The translations under genes were made by a program, and so were the position numbers. Under the pieces are notes generated by a model that made no database searches, was not told the DNA's origin, and saw nothing but the letters and a program-made list of their open reading frames with translations. Below, one piece after another: positions 43,501 through 53,320 of a DNA stretch of 64,000 bases. Source of the stretch: Diacronema lutheri. Taxonomy: Eukaryota; Haptophyta; Pavlovophyceae; Pavlovales; Pavlovaceae. The first letter of the stretch is position 1, and the number at the start of each line of letters is the position of its first letter. The DNA is taken from contig JAGTXO010000014.1 in NCBI GenBank assembly GCA_019448385.1, positions 310,001 through 374,000 on the forward strand, in the 5' to 3' direction.

Positions 43501-46500
43501 GATGAACGAGAAGGAGAGGGCGCGCGCGCTCGCCGAGGAGCGCGCGAAGGAGGCGGAGCGCAAGGCCGAGGCGCTCGAGGCCGACCGGCGCAAGGCGGAG
43601 GAGGAGAAGTATAGGCGCGAGCACGACGAGCGCAATGCCGAGGAGCCTGACTCGTGGAAGAAGACGAACCACGACGGCGCGGGCGCGCGCGCCGACGCGT
43701 CCGGCTTGGGCTTCGCGCTCAACATGGGCAAGGTCTCCAACGCCGCGGCCAAGGCGCAGGAGGAGGCGGCGCAGACCAAGCAGTGGACGCCACGCGCGCG
43801 GCCCAAGGACGCGCCGCAGCAGTCGGCGCGCTACCAGTCCGAGTTCAAGGCGCTGCCTGAGGACATCCTCGAGTACGCTGTCTACCTGGGGATGGACCCG
43901 ACCGTCGACCAGGACCTGCTGTGGATCGCGGAGGAGGCGTTGATGGCGCCCGACCCGCCCGGCTGGGTCGAGATGCTCGACCCGCGCGGCCTGCTCTACT
44001 TCTTCAACGAGACGACGGGCCAGTCGAGCAGGCAGCACCCGCTCGACGAGCACTTCCAGAACCTCTACCTCAAGATGAAGATGCAGAAGGCCGTCACCGG
44101 CGTGAGCGGCTCGGCCGGCGGCTCGAACGCGAACATCACGACCGAGGAGCTGCAGAAGCGGCGCGAGGCGCTCGCATCCGAGTTCCAGGCGTCGATGGCC
44201 GGCGTGGGCGGCGAGCTGTCGGAGACGATGACGTCGATCTCGCAGGCCCTCTCGCTCTCAACGCCGCGCTCGACCAAAGTGCTGCAGGAGAAGTTTGGCA
44301 TCTCCAAGCCTGACACGGACGTGCGCGCGCTCCTCATCAATCCGGCGCGCTGGACGGACCCGTCGCCGCTCATGAACGAGACGGTCTTCGACAAGCACGG
44401 CGCGTCGGGCCTCTTCCCGCGGCTGACGCTGCACCTCGTCCTCACCGACAACTACAGGGCCTTCGCCTTCTCCGCCACCAAGCGCGTCAACTCGACACGC
44501 ACCGAGTTCGTCGTCTCCCTCGACCAGGAGCCCGAGGCCGCCTCGTCCGCCGGCGCATCGTTCGCGGGCCGGCTGCGAACCAACCAAAAGGCGCAGGAGT
44601 GGGTGATGCACGACGACTCGAACGACCCGTACGGCCTCAAGACCGGCCAGCCGCGCCGCGAGCTTGGCCTCATCATCTACAAGAAGAAGGTGATTGGTCC
44701 GATCCAGGTCGAGCTCGTCGTGCCGCGCGTGCGCAAGGACGGCGCGTGCGCGCAGTTCCGCCCACACACGCCCGAGGAGTCCATGCTGCAGCTGTACAAG
44801 GCGGGGCGCGTCGAGCACATGTTCGTCCTGCGCGGCGCGATCGTCGTCCAGCCCGGCGCGATCGTCGAGCTCGTGCACGACAGCGCGCCGCAGAAGGGCA
44901 TGATCATCTTCCGCGCGCGCAAGTTTGCCGACGGCCATTGGAGCATGGCTTACATGCACCCCCTCTCCGCCTTCCAGGCGCGCGCGCTCGGCCGGCGCTG
45001 CCGCGCGCGCCGCGCGCGCGCGCGCGCGCGCGCCCGCACGCGCCGCGCTGACGCTCGTGCGACGCGCGCGCCCGTCGACGGCGTGCTGGGCGCGCGCGCG
45101 CGCGCTCGCATCACAGGCGTTCAACTTCTTGCTGTCGATCGTGCACAACCCGATCACGTCGGCGCTCGACGCGGCGCCGCGCTCCGACGCGGAGGGCAGG
45201 ATTGGACTTTCGGCCGCGCGGCCCGCCGACGCGCACAGCGCGCCCGAGGTCGCCGCCGTGCCGGGCCGGGGCCTGCCCGTAATCCTGAACACGGCGACGC
45301 TCGAAGGCCTGGGCGACGCGGTGTACGCGCTCGCGGTGCTTGAGCACAAGGTCTTCTCCGGCCTCTACTCGGGCGACATCCAAGTATGGCATATGGATCA
45401 TTACATCAATCTGCCCTCTGGCTCCAAGCCCGAGTACAACTGCCTGCGGGGACACACGGCCGCGGTCTGCGCGCTGCTCATCGACGGGCGCTCGCTCATC
45501 TCCGCGTCGGACGACAAGACGATCATCGTGTGGGACCTGAACACGTTCAAGAAGCGCGGCACGCTCAAGGGGCACACGCATCGCGTGCGCTGTCTCGCGC
45601 TGCACGGCACGACGCTCGTCTCCGGCGGCAACGACAAGAAGATCAGGGTATGGGACATCGCGACGTACGCGCTGGCGAACACGATCGAGGCGCACAGCAA
45701 CTGGATCCGGGGCATCGCCATTTACGAGGGCACGCACTGCATCACCGGCTCGCGCGACAAGACCGTCAAGGTGCGCGCGCCAGTCCAGCCGTGGGCCGCG
45801 CCATGCGCACCTCACCGAGCGTGTCGAGCGCGCCGCTCGCGCCACACGCGCCGCGCCGCACCGCCGGGTTGCAAAGGTGTGGGACATGAAGAACTGGAAC
45901 CAGATCGGAACTTTCTCGGCATCTTCCGACGTGTACGACGTCGCCGTCGGCGGCGGGATGGTCTACGCGGCATGCTCGGACTTCAAGATCCGGATCTGGA
46001 ACCTGCAGACGCTGCAAAAGTCGCACATGCTCATCGGGTGAGGGCCGGCGAGCACGAGCAACCAGCGCATCGTCTGCGCGCGCGCCACGGCTCGCGGCAG
46101 GCTGCACGCCGTGCGCTGGCGCGGCGCGCGTGGCGCCATGCGCAGCACCCACCGCCCGCGCCTTCCTCACCCGCGCCTGATGCGCGCACGGCGCGCATCG
46201 CGCCCTCCACGTCGCTCCGTCGGCGGGCGCGCGCGCGCCTGCGCCTGGCAGGCACGATGGGATCGTGCGCTCGCTCCACCTCGAGGCGGGCAAGCACACC
46301 CTCTATTCCGCCGCCGAGGACAAGAAGGTCAAAGTGTGGGACCTCAAGTCGGGCGAGTGCGCCACGCTCTTCGGTGCGCGCGACGCGACGCTCGGCGCCG
46401 CTGCCGCACACGCGCGACCCCGCGCTGCGCCCTGCGGCGTGCCTTACGCGCGCCACTGCCCGTGCGTGGCGCACAGGCCACGCCAAGTTTATTCGGTGCG

Positions 46501-46583
46501 TGGTCTACGAGAGCAAGACCAAGACGCTCTACTCTGCGGGCGACGACGCAAAGATTAAGATGTGGGAGGCGCGGCAGAAATAG
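40598..46583 (+). CDS. Myosin motor fused to CEP164-type WW module, Tubby domain and WD40 propeller
   Basis: Eight exons: 40598-40895, 41017-41198, 41566-42580, 42759-44977, 45117-45770, 45877-46037, 46252-46373 and 46477-46583; 1585 residues, every junction in phase. Motor (1-680): P-loop GESGAGKTE (split by intron 1), '[20 protein letters not shown]', 'HFIRCVKPN'. One IQ-like helix and a charged coiled coil follow (690-790). Residues 860-945 match the CEP164 N-terminus: '[15 protein letters not shown]', '[18 protein letters not shown]', '[11 protein letters not shown]'; the second WW tryptophan is absent. Tubby domain (1015-1255): '[12 protein letters not shown]', 'FAGRLRTN' (mouse IGKLRSN, phosphoinositide site), '[20 protein letters not shown]'. 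WD40 blades (1285-1585) end '[11 protein letters not shown]'. Exons 4 and 5 each span domain boundaries, so the fusion does not depend on splice choice. Confidence 0.88.
41347..41402. repeat. Perfect 18-bp inverted repeat in myosin intron 2
   Basis: Arms GGCAACGCGCTGGCGCAG (41347-41364) and its exact reverse complement (41385-41402) are separated by a 20-base loop. No target-site duplication is evident. Confidence 0.9.
41491..41561 (+). repeat. (CCCG)n tract before the exon 3 acceptor of the myosin gene
   Basis: About 17 units of CCCG with a few interruptions end four bases before the CAG at 41565, in the position of a polypyrimidine tract. Confidence 0.85.
44978..45116 (+). other. GC-AG intron 4 inside the Tubby domain
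   Basis: The donor is CAG|GCGCGC and the acceptor CATCACAG. It splits the Tubby C-terminus exactly between 'PLSAFQ' and 'AFNFLLSIV', matching mouse 'PLCALQAFAICLSS', so the boundary is protein-supported. Confidence 0.75.
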
Positions 46584-46730
46584 CTCGCGCGTGGACGCGC
46601 CTAGACACTCATCGACAAACGTTGTCTGCGCGTCTGCCGCCACAACGTGGCCTGGCTTCGGCTTCGGATCTCTTCTCGCCGCTGGAGCGCGCGACTAAGA
46701 GGGGCCAGCCATGTGGGACTCAAGATCACG

Positions 46731-48299
46731 ATGGCGCCAATCGGGATTGCGACGCTCGTCGCCTTGGGAGCAGCGGCGGCGTCCTCACCCGGGGGCAACC
46801 TTGCCGCGCGGCTGCGCGGCGGCCCGCCCGGTGCGGTGGAGGCCGCGCGGCTGGCGCTCGAACGGCGAGGCGTCCGCGTGCTCACGGAGGCTGACGACGC
46901 GTCGACGGCCGCCGCGTCGTACGCCTTCTCGCGCGCCACGGGCCTGTACCGGCTCGAGGCGCGCCCAGACGGGTCGGACAGCGCAGAGCTGCCCGCGTGG
47001 CTCGGCGGTGCGAGCATGTCGTATGAGGCCGTTGCCGAGGCGCGCGGGCTCGGCTTCCTCGCGCTGCCCGAATCCGAGCGCGAGCGCAGCATCGAGCGCC
47101 CGCGGTACGACGCCGCGTGGGGCGAGGCGGCGGAGGACGAGGAGGTGGGCGTGCGCTGCTCAGCGTCGGGCTACATCATCTCGCCCATGCCCCACGCCGA
47201 GGTCAAGGCCGCCGCCGCAAGCCTCTCCGACGCCGCGCGCGCCGTTCTGCTGCGCGGCGAGACGGAGCGTCCGCGCTCGCACGACGCAACGCCAGCCGGC
47301 GCGGGCGTGTACCGGTGCGCGGTGGGCGGACTGCCGCTCTTCTCGAGCCAGGCGAGACGCCCGTCTACCACCGGCTGGCCCTCGTTCGTCGAGCCGCTCG
47401 ACGAGCAGCACGTCATCTACCGTCCGGATGAATCTGGCGGGCTGGCACGTACCGAGGTACTCTGCGCGCGCTCGCGCTGCCACCTCGGGCACGTCTTCCA
47501 CGAGGCGGGCGGCCGGCGCTTTTGCATCAACGGCGCTGCGCTGCGCTTCGACGCGTGCGACACATCCCCGCGCGAGCTCATCCTCGCAGCTGGCTGCTTT
47601 TGGGGGTTGCAGCACGCCTTGCTGCGGGTCGCGGGCGTGCTTGATGCGCACGCGGGTTACGCGATGCTCGAGCTGCCGACGTCGGCGGGCAGCGGCGGCG
47701 CATTGCGCGAGGCGGCGGCGGCGGCGCGGCGCGCGGTGACGGGCTGGGGCACGCCGCCGCTGCCCGAGGCTACGCTTTCCTATGACGCCGTGCGTAACGG
47801 TTCGAGCGGCTGGGTCGAGGCGGTGAGTGTGCGCTTCAACGCGGAGACCGCGCCCGCGGCGCTGCTGCTCGACCTCTTCTTCCGCGCGCACGACGCGCGC
47901 AGCTCGCGTGTCGAGCCGTGGCCCGCAAATTACGCATCGGCCATCCTCGTCCCGTCGTGCACGCCGGCGGCAGCGGCCGCCGAGCTGCGAGCTGCCGCGA
48001 TGGACAGTGCGGCGCGCGCGCTCGCCGGGCTGCGCGAAGTGGACGCGGCGGCCACCGGCGGCGCCGGCGCGGCACCGCCCGAGCGCCTTGCCACCGTGAT
48101 CGGCGGTGTGTCGGACGGCATCGTCGCGCGCTTTGTGCGCGCGGAGGAGGCGCAGCAGCGGTACCTCGCCAAGCGCGGAAAGCCGCTGGTCGTGCGCAGG
48201 TTTGCAAAGCGTGGTTCGCCGTCGACGAGGGCGCGCGCGGATGCCGCAGCTGGTGTGGGTCTGGGAGGGGCTTCACGGCCTTCACCCAGCACTTCGTAG
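46731..48299 (+). CDS. MsrB-MsrA methionine sulfoxide reductase fusion, secretory leader
   Basis: Intronless, 522 residues. Residues 1-20 (MAPIGIATLVALGAAAAS..) look like a signal peptide or plastid-type leader. MsrB domain (about 180-290): 'YRCAVGGLPLF', 'TGWPSFVEPL', 'RCHLGHVFHEAGG' and catalytic 'RFCINGAALRF'. MsrA domain (about 290-480): 'ILAAGCFWGLQHAL' with the catalytic Cys, 'GVLDAHAGYA', and a 'SGWVEAVSVRFN' strand. The pair repairs R- and S-methionine sulfoxide. The order B-A is the reverse of the common MsrA-MsrB fusions. One of the usual zinc CxxC pairs is broken, and the MsrA 'NRQGND.G.QYRS' segment is replaced by 'SSRVEPWPANYASA'. The legumain gene starts 68 bp after its stop. 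Confidence 0.82.
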   Translation: MAPIGIATLVALGAAAASSPGGNLAARLRGGPPGAVEAARLALERRGVRVLTEADDASTAAASYAFSRATGLYRLEARPDGSDSAELPAWLGGASMSYEAVAEARGLGFLALPESERERSIERPRYDAAWGEAAEDEEVGVRCSASGYIISPMPHAEVKAAAASLSDAARAVLLRGETERPRSHDATPAGAGVYRCAVGGLPLFSSQARRPSTTGWPSFVEPLDEQHVIYRPDESGGLARTEVLCARSRCHLGHVFHEAGGRRFCINGAALRFDACDTSPRELILAAGCFWGLQHALLRVAGVLDAHAGYAMLELPTSAGSGGALREAAAAARRAVTGWGTPPLPEATLSYDAVRNGSSGWVEAVSVRFNAETAPAALLLDLFFRAHDARSSRVEPWPANYASAILVPSCTPAAAAAELRAAAMDSAARALAGLREVDAAATGGAGAAPPERLATVIGGVSDGIVARFVRAEEAQQRYLAKRGKPLVVRRFAKRGSPSTRARADAAAGVGLGGASRPSPSTS

Positions 48300-48367
48300 A
48301 AATTTCAATCAAGAACAGAAATGATGAGCCGACGAGTGCACTCGCTCAAAGGCGCGAGTCAAGAATA

Positions 48368-49822
48368 ATGGGAAGGACGGCATGGACGGCGGCGATGTGC
48401 TTGGCGCTCGCGGGTTTGGCGCGCGCGGAAACCTGGGCGGTTCTGGCGGCGGGCAGCTCGGGCTTCTTCAATTATCGACACCAAGCCGATCTGTGCCACG
48501 CCTACCAGGTCCTCGTGCAGCACGGCGTACGCGAAGCGCACATTATCACGATGCTCTTTGACGACGTCGCGACCGACGGGCTCAACCCTTTCCCTGGCGA
48601 GCTGTTCAACGGTCCAGGCGGCGATGACGTGTACAGGGGCTGCGCAAAGCATTACACGGGCGCCGCCGTCACGCCCGACCACTTTGTCGCCGTGCTCACC
48701 GGCGACGCGGCGCGCTCGGGTGGGCGGCCGGTGCTCAACTCGACGCGCGCCGACGATGTGTTCGTCTTCTTCGTCGACCACGGTGCGACGGGCCTGATCG
48801 CGTTCCCCAATAAACGCGTGCTGCACGCGCTCGACCTCACCGCCGCGCTTGCCAAGGCGCACGCCGCCGGCCTCTACGCGCACCTCGTCTTCTATCTGGA
48901 GACGTGCGAGTCGGGCTCAATGTTTGAGCGCCTCCTCCCGCCCTCGCTCCCAGTGTACGCGCTCACGGCGGCGAGCGCGACCGAGTCGTCGTGGGGCACA
49001 TTCTGCCCGCCGGACGACGTCGTGCGCGGCACGCACATGCAGACGTGCCTCGGCGACCTCTTCAGCGTCACCTTCATCGCGGACGCCGCGCGCCTGGCCC
49101 CGCGCGTGGCACCCAGCGTGCGCGCGTCCAACGACACGTCCTCCTCCCCCGCGCGCATCTTTCCGCCACGCGTCCGCGACGAGACGCTGCACATCCAGTT
49201 TGAGCGCGTGCGCGCGGCCACGTCCCTCTCGCACGTCCAGCAGTACGGCGACGTGCCTTCGTCGTACGATGCGCTCGCACGCGAGTTTGAGGCGGGCGCG
49301 CCGTCGGCCGCCGCGCGCGCGCTCGCGCCTCCGCGCGACCGCGCGCGCGCGCCCGGCTCGGCGGCCGATGCCGAGCTGCGCACCAGGTCGGCCATCGACG
49401 CGCGACGCATCCCGCTCCACCTGCGCCGCGCGGCACTTGCGGCGAGCGGTTCGGCGCGCGACGCCGAGGCGCTGCGGCGCGAGCTCGCCGACGCCGACGC
49501 GGCCGCGGCGCTCTTCCGGCGCCTCGTCTCGGCTTCCGTCGGGCTGCGTGGCGCGGACGCGAACTCGCTGCTCTCGCCGCCGTCCGCGCCCGCGGATGAC
49601 TTGCCGGCCCACGCCGAGTGCCACGCGCAGGCGGTGCGCGCGTTTGAGCGCGCATGCGGCGGTTGGACCGAGCATGCGCTGCCCTTCTCTGTGACGCTGC
49701 TCCGGCTCTGCGCGCGGAGCGGAGGCATGGCAGAGCCGATTGTGCGCGCCATACGGGGCGGCGCGTGCGCGCGACAGCCACGGGCTCCAGCCGCGCTGGT
49801 GCGGCCGGAGTGGGCGGCCTGA
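48368..49822 (+). CDS. Legumain (asparaginyl endopeptidase, C13)
   Basis: Intronless, 484 residues, beginning with a signal peptide (MGRTAWTAAMCLALAGLARA). Catalytic landmarks are intact: 'WAVLAAGSSGFFNYRHQADL', 'FFVDHGATG' (His) and 'YLETCESGSMF' (Cys), then 'YALTAASATESSWGTFC'. Legumains cleave after Asn in the vacuole or lysosome and mature other proteases; the C-terminal 170 residues correspond to the autoinhibitory prodomain, with a four-cysteine-like pattern near the end. The first ATG after the MsrBA stop is used because the leader starts there. Confidence 0.9.
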   Translation: MGRTAWTAAMCLALAGLARAETWAVLAAGSSGFFNYRHQADLCHAYQVLVQHGVREAHIITMLFDDVATDGLNPFPGELFNGPGGDDVYRGCAKHYTGAAVTPDHFVAVLTGDAARSGGRPVLNSTRADDVFVFFVDHGATGLIAFPNKRVLHALDLTAALAKAHAAGLYAHLVFYLETCESGSMFERLLPPSLPVYALTAASATESSWGTFCPPDDVVRGTHMQTCLGDLFSVTFIADAARLAPRVAPSVRASNDTSSSPARIFPPRVRDETLHIQFERVRAATSLSHVQQYGDVPSSYDALAREFEAGAPSAAARALAPPRDRARAPGSAADAELRTRSAIDARRIPLHLRRAALAASGSARDAEALRRELADADAAAALFRRLVSASVGLRGADANSLLSPPSAPADDLPAHAECHAQAVRAFERACGGWTEHALPFSVTLLRLCARSGGMAEPIVRAIRGGACARQPRAPAALVRPEWAA

Positions 49823-49911
49823 CGTCTCGCAACGCGTGGTGCACGCGTGTCTCGCGAGAGAGAGAGAGGGGAAACTGTGAAGTGAGCGCGCATACAGCAA
49901 ACGAGAGCGAG

Positions 49912-50751
49912 TCAGCCGCTCTCGACCACCTCGATCTCAAAGTCGGCCGCGTCGGACACGGCCGTGCGTGCGGCCGAATGCGGATCCGCAGCGCGGTTGG
50001 GGCGTGCGCCCTCCGTCGCGGCGTCGGTGTGCCCTCGCGCGACACCGTCAGCGCCTGGCGGTGGCGGCAGCGGGAGGGCAAAGTTGTAGAAGGAAGCCGC
50101 GAGCAAATTCTCCACAGGCTTCCAGCCGACCCAGCCGCCCGCGAGTGCGCGCTCGCGGGCCGCCTCGGCCGACTCGCCGATGCGCCGAAAAAAGTGCGGA
50201 TCGGCGAGCAGCAGGTAGGCCGACGGCCCGGCCGGCGCCTCGCGCTCGCCAATGTGCTCGTGCGTGAGCGGCAAGCGCGGCGGCAGCGCAACGCCGAGCA
50301 GCGTCTTGGAGTACACGTCCGCGCCGCCGCCAATCATGCCGGGCGCGCCGTGCGCCTCAAAATGAGCGAGCACCTGCGGGAGCAACGCGGGCACTTCGCG
50401 GCCCGAGCCCGCGTGCACGAGCCGCACGGGCGCGCTGGTGGCGGCCTCGACCACAAGCGAGACCTCGTACGCTCCGCCAAGCCACTCTCGCGAGCCGGCG
50501 AAGCGCTCCGGCTTCGCGCCCATCCGCGCGAGCATCCTTTGGATCTCCGGTATGGACGGCACGGGCGCCGCCCCATCGCGGTACGGCGGGTAGGCCGAGA
50601 GGATGGACTGCAGCGAGCGGTAGCCGCAGCCCCAGCCCGCATCATCAAAGCCGTCGTCGCCATAATGCCTGTGCACGAATTCGCGCACGGTCGCGATGCG
50701 CCAGCCTGATGGCGCGCCGGGGAGCGCTGAGACTGGGCACGTGTGGGCCAT
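49912..50751 (-). CDS. UFM1-specific protease, short UFSP form (C78)
   Basis: Intronless, 279 residues. The catalytic centre is visible: 'DDAGWGCGYRSLQSILS' (Cys), 'PGMIGGGADVYSKTLLGVAL', and 'LLLADPHFF' (Asp-Pro-His). UFSPs mature UFM1 and remove it from substrates at the ER. Length and lack of an N-terminal extension resemble UFSP1 or a truncated UFSP2. The C-terminal 60 residues are low-complexity. The stop lies 89 bp from the convergent legumain stop. Confidence 0.85.
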   Translation of the reverse strand: MAHTCPVSALPGAPSGWRIATVREFVHRHYGDDGFDDAGWGCGYRSLQSILSAYPPYRDGAAPVPSIPEIQRMLARMGAKPERFAGSREWLGGAYEVSLVVEAATSAPVRLVHAGSGREVPALLPQVLAHFEAHGAPGMIGGGADVYSKTLLGVALPPRLPLTHEHIGEREAPAGPSAYLLLADPHFFRRIGESAEAARERALAGGWVGWKPVENLLAASFYNFALPLPPPPGADGVARGHTDAATEGARPNRAADPHSAARTAVSDAADFEIEVVESG

Positions 50752-51095
50752 CCCGCGCCATTCCCGCCCTCATCAGAACCGGGTCGGTCCGACTGGGCCG
50801 TGGGCCGTCGTCGGGTCGAGGACTGGGCGTGCGGGCGGCGCCGAGGGCCAAGGGCTGACGATCACGTTGTGCTCGATAAGGCCGGTCGGACCGTGTCTGC
50901 ACATGGTCCCGCCCGCCTAGCGCTGAGGCCCGAAAAGGGTCGCGACTCGCGGCAGGCAAGCAGCGCGCGCACGGGAAGCCGCGCCGCTACGACGCGCACG
51001 CTCTCTCTCGCGCCGTTCGCGCGCTCCGCGGCGCGCATGTTTGAGGGCGCTCTGCCGCGACCGGCGCCACGCGGCCGGGCGGCACGACCAGCCGC
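50752..51095. other. Intergenic region between UFSP start and PDX1 stop
   Basis: 344 bp between the UFSP start and the PDX1 stop (both minus strand), so it should hold the UFSP promoter and the PDX1 3' UTR. GGGCCGTGGGCC at about 50797 is a perfect palindrome apart from its centre. The minus-strand open frame across it has no recognisable protein features. Confidence 0.4.
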
Positions 51096-52308
51096 TCACC
51101 ACACGTTCTTGGCCTTCTTGACCACGCCGTTGTGGTCGGCGCCCTCCTCCATGTTGCCCGCCTCGCGCTTGGAGAAGTGGACCTTCATGTCCTCGCAGTT
51201 GATGCCGACCATCGGCGCGCCGAGGTCCGTCGAGACGCGCGCGAGCACGGCCGGGTCGTTGAAGTTGGTCACGGCCTCGACGATGGCACGCGCGCGCTTC
51301 TGCGGGTTGTCCGACTTAAAGATGCCGGAGCCGACGAACACGCCGTCCATGCCGAGCTGCATCATGAGCGCGGCATCGGCGGGCGTCGCGACGCCGCCGG
51401 CGGCAAAGTTGACGACTGGCAAACGGCCGAGTTCCGCCGTCTGCTTGACGAGCGCGTACGGCGCGCCAATCTCCTTAGCAAAGTTGAACATCTCGTCCGG
51501 GTCCATGGAGGAGAGGCGGCGGATCTCCTTGTTCATCGCGCGCGCGTGGTGCACCGCGTTGACCACGTTGCCCGTGCCGGCCTCGCCCTTGGTGCGGATC
51601 ATGGTCGCGCCCTCGGCAATGCGCCGGAGCGCCTCGCCGAGGTTGCGCGCGCCGCAGACGAAGGGCACGGTGAACTTGTTCTTGTTGACGTGCAGCTCGT
51701 CGTCCGCCATCGTCAGCACCTCCGACTCGTCGATGAAGTCAACGCCTGCGGCGGATGTGGGCGGCGAGTCAGGCGCACGCCGGTCGGACGCGCGCGGCGT
51801 GAGGCGCGCGGTGCGGCGCGGACGGCGGCCGACGAGCGGGCGCGGCGCGCGCGAGGCGTGCAGACGGCGCGCGCGTGCGTGCATGCGCACGCTAGGCCGT
51901 GCCGCCGGGTGGCTGGGCGCGCGTGCCGCGAACGCGCGGCACACTTGGCGCGCGCGCGCGCGCACCAAGGTGCTGCAAGATCTGCGCCTCGACAAAGTGG
52001 CCGATGCGCACCTTGGCCATGACGGGGATGGTGACGGCGGCCTTGACCTCCGTGATCATCTTCGGATCGGACATGCGCGCCACGCCGCCGTCCCTGCGGA
52101 TGTCCGCCGGCACGCGCTCGAGCGCCATTACCGAGACCGCGCCCGCCTCCTCCGCGACGCGCGCCTGCTCGGCGTTGACAACGTCCATGATGACGCCGCC
52201 CTTGAGCATCTGCGCGAGGCCGGCCTTCACCTTCCACGTGCCCGTGCCGTCGGCGTGCGTCGCGGGCACCACCGCCTCGCCGTTCGCCACGCCGTTGCCC
52301 TTCGCCAT
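51096..52308 (-). CDS. PDX1: Pyridoxal 5'-phosphate synthase subunit PDX1 (PdxS)
   Basis: Two exons: 52308-51966 and 51745-51096; 330 residues, close to plant and fungal PDX1. PDX1 makes pyridoxal 5'-phosphate from ribose 5-phosphate, glyceraldehyde 3-phosphate and ammonia supplied by PDX2. Both active-site lysines are present: '[17 protein letters not shown]' and '[17 protein letters not shown]', with the phosphate site '[20 protein letters not shown]' and 'VGSGIFKS'. The intron (51746-51965, GTGCGC..CAG) splits the [12 protein letters not shown] junction in phase. The C-terminus ends in 'KKAKNVW'. No PDX2 gene lies in this window. Confidence 0.95.
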
Positions 52309-52468
52309 CTCTCTGCTCGTGCGGGTGGTGGTGGACGACGGGGATGGACGATGGAAGGTGGAACGAGGCTCTTCTGGAAGAATGGCGCAATTCTCCCCCT
52401 CGACCGCGACACACTTCAAACAAAAGAGTTGCCTCAATTGAGCCCGGGCGGACGCGCGGTGGGCAACG
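52309..52468. promoter_or_regulatory. Divergent promoter, PDX1/GNAT
   Basis: 160 bp between start codons, with an AT-rich core (CTTCAAACAAAAGAGTTGCC, about 52415-52434) and TCAATTGA (52434-52441), a perfect palindrome, close to the GNAT start. Confidence 0.4.
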
Positions 52469-53302
52469 ATGGCGGCCGGGTGCATGCTCGTAGTCGTCAT
52501 GGTCTCTGAGGTGACCCGCGGGCCGCGGTGCGGCGCGCCGCACGCCGCGGCCGTCGCAGTGCGGCGCGTCGGCGCATCCGAGCTCGCAGCGCTGTACCCA
52601 AACGACTGGCACGACAATGCGGCGCTGCGCAACGGCGTCCTCTCGCGCGTCGCTGAGCTTGTCGCAACCGACCTGCTCGGCGCGAGCTCGGCGCAGGCGT
52701 CGTTTGCGCTGCAGAAGCGCATTTACACGGACTACTTGCGGCGCTTCGCTCTCTCGCCGGCCGTTGACCGCGCGCTCCTCGTCGCGCACGACGCTGACGG
52801 CCTCCTGGTCGGCAGCTGCTGCTGCGGCATCGTGCGCGCGACCGCGGACGGCCAACTAGAGAACGAGCCGCTCGTGCAGCGCGACGGTAGCGCGGCGCTC
52901 CGACCGCCGTGGCCGCAGCCGTGGGACCGCGCCGACCCGCTCACCGTGCTGCGCGCCCTCCTCGCCGGCCCGGCGGCCGACGACGCGCGCGCGCGCGCCG
53001 GCGGCGACTTTGTGCCGCGGGCGGTGCTCGATGGCCTCGTCGTGCGAGCGAGCAGCCGGCGCGCGGGCGTGGGGCGCGCGCTCGTCGCCGAGGCTGAGAT
53101 GCTCGCGCGCTCGTGGGGCAGCGGCGCGTTGCTGCTCCGCGTCGAGGCGGCCAACCGCGGTGCGCGGGAATTTTACACGCAGCTCGGCTACACGCCACCG
53201 GCCGGGTGCGACGAGCGCGTCGCTGGGCGGAAGCTCGTCGCGGACCGCTTCGGCGCCAAGTGGGCCCCCGCCGAGGACGCGCCCCTCGCGCGGGCCTTGT
53301 GA
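52469..53302 (+). CDS. GNAT-family N-acetyltransferase
   Basis: Intronless, 277 residues. The C-terminal half has the GNAT fold: '[20 protein letters not shown]' carries the R-x-x-G-x-G acetyl-CoA loop, followed by '[20 protein letters not shown]', typical of motif B (N-x-x-A-x-x-F/Y-Y-x-x-x-G-F/Y). The N-terminal half includes a cysteine run (GSCCCG) on the strand that often holds the cofactor-side beta bulge. The substrate is unknown. The ATG at 52469 is the first after the shared promoter; one at 52484 is also possible. The stop is 18 bp from the convergent oxygenase stop. Confidence 0.8.
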   Translation: MAAGCMLVVVMVSEVTRGPRCGAPHAAAVAVRRVGASELAALYPNDWHDNAALRNGVLSRVAELVATDLLGASSAQASFALQKRIYTDYLRRFALSPAVDRALLVAHDADGLLVGSCCCGIVRATADGQLENEPLVQRDGSAALRPPWPQPWDRADPLTVLRALLAGPAADDARARAGGDFVPRAVLDGLVVRASSRRAGVGRALVAEAEMLARSWGSGALLLRVEAANRGAREFYTQLGYTPPAGCDERVAGRKLVADRFGAKWAPAEDAPLARAL

Positions 53303-53320
53303 CAGTCACACAAAGCGACG

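Noticed and set aside
50645-50959. Minus-strand frame upstream of UFSP
   Set aside because: Lies before the UFSP start, has no recognisable domain, and the true N-terminus fits the ATG at 50751.
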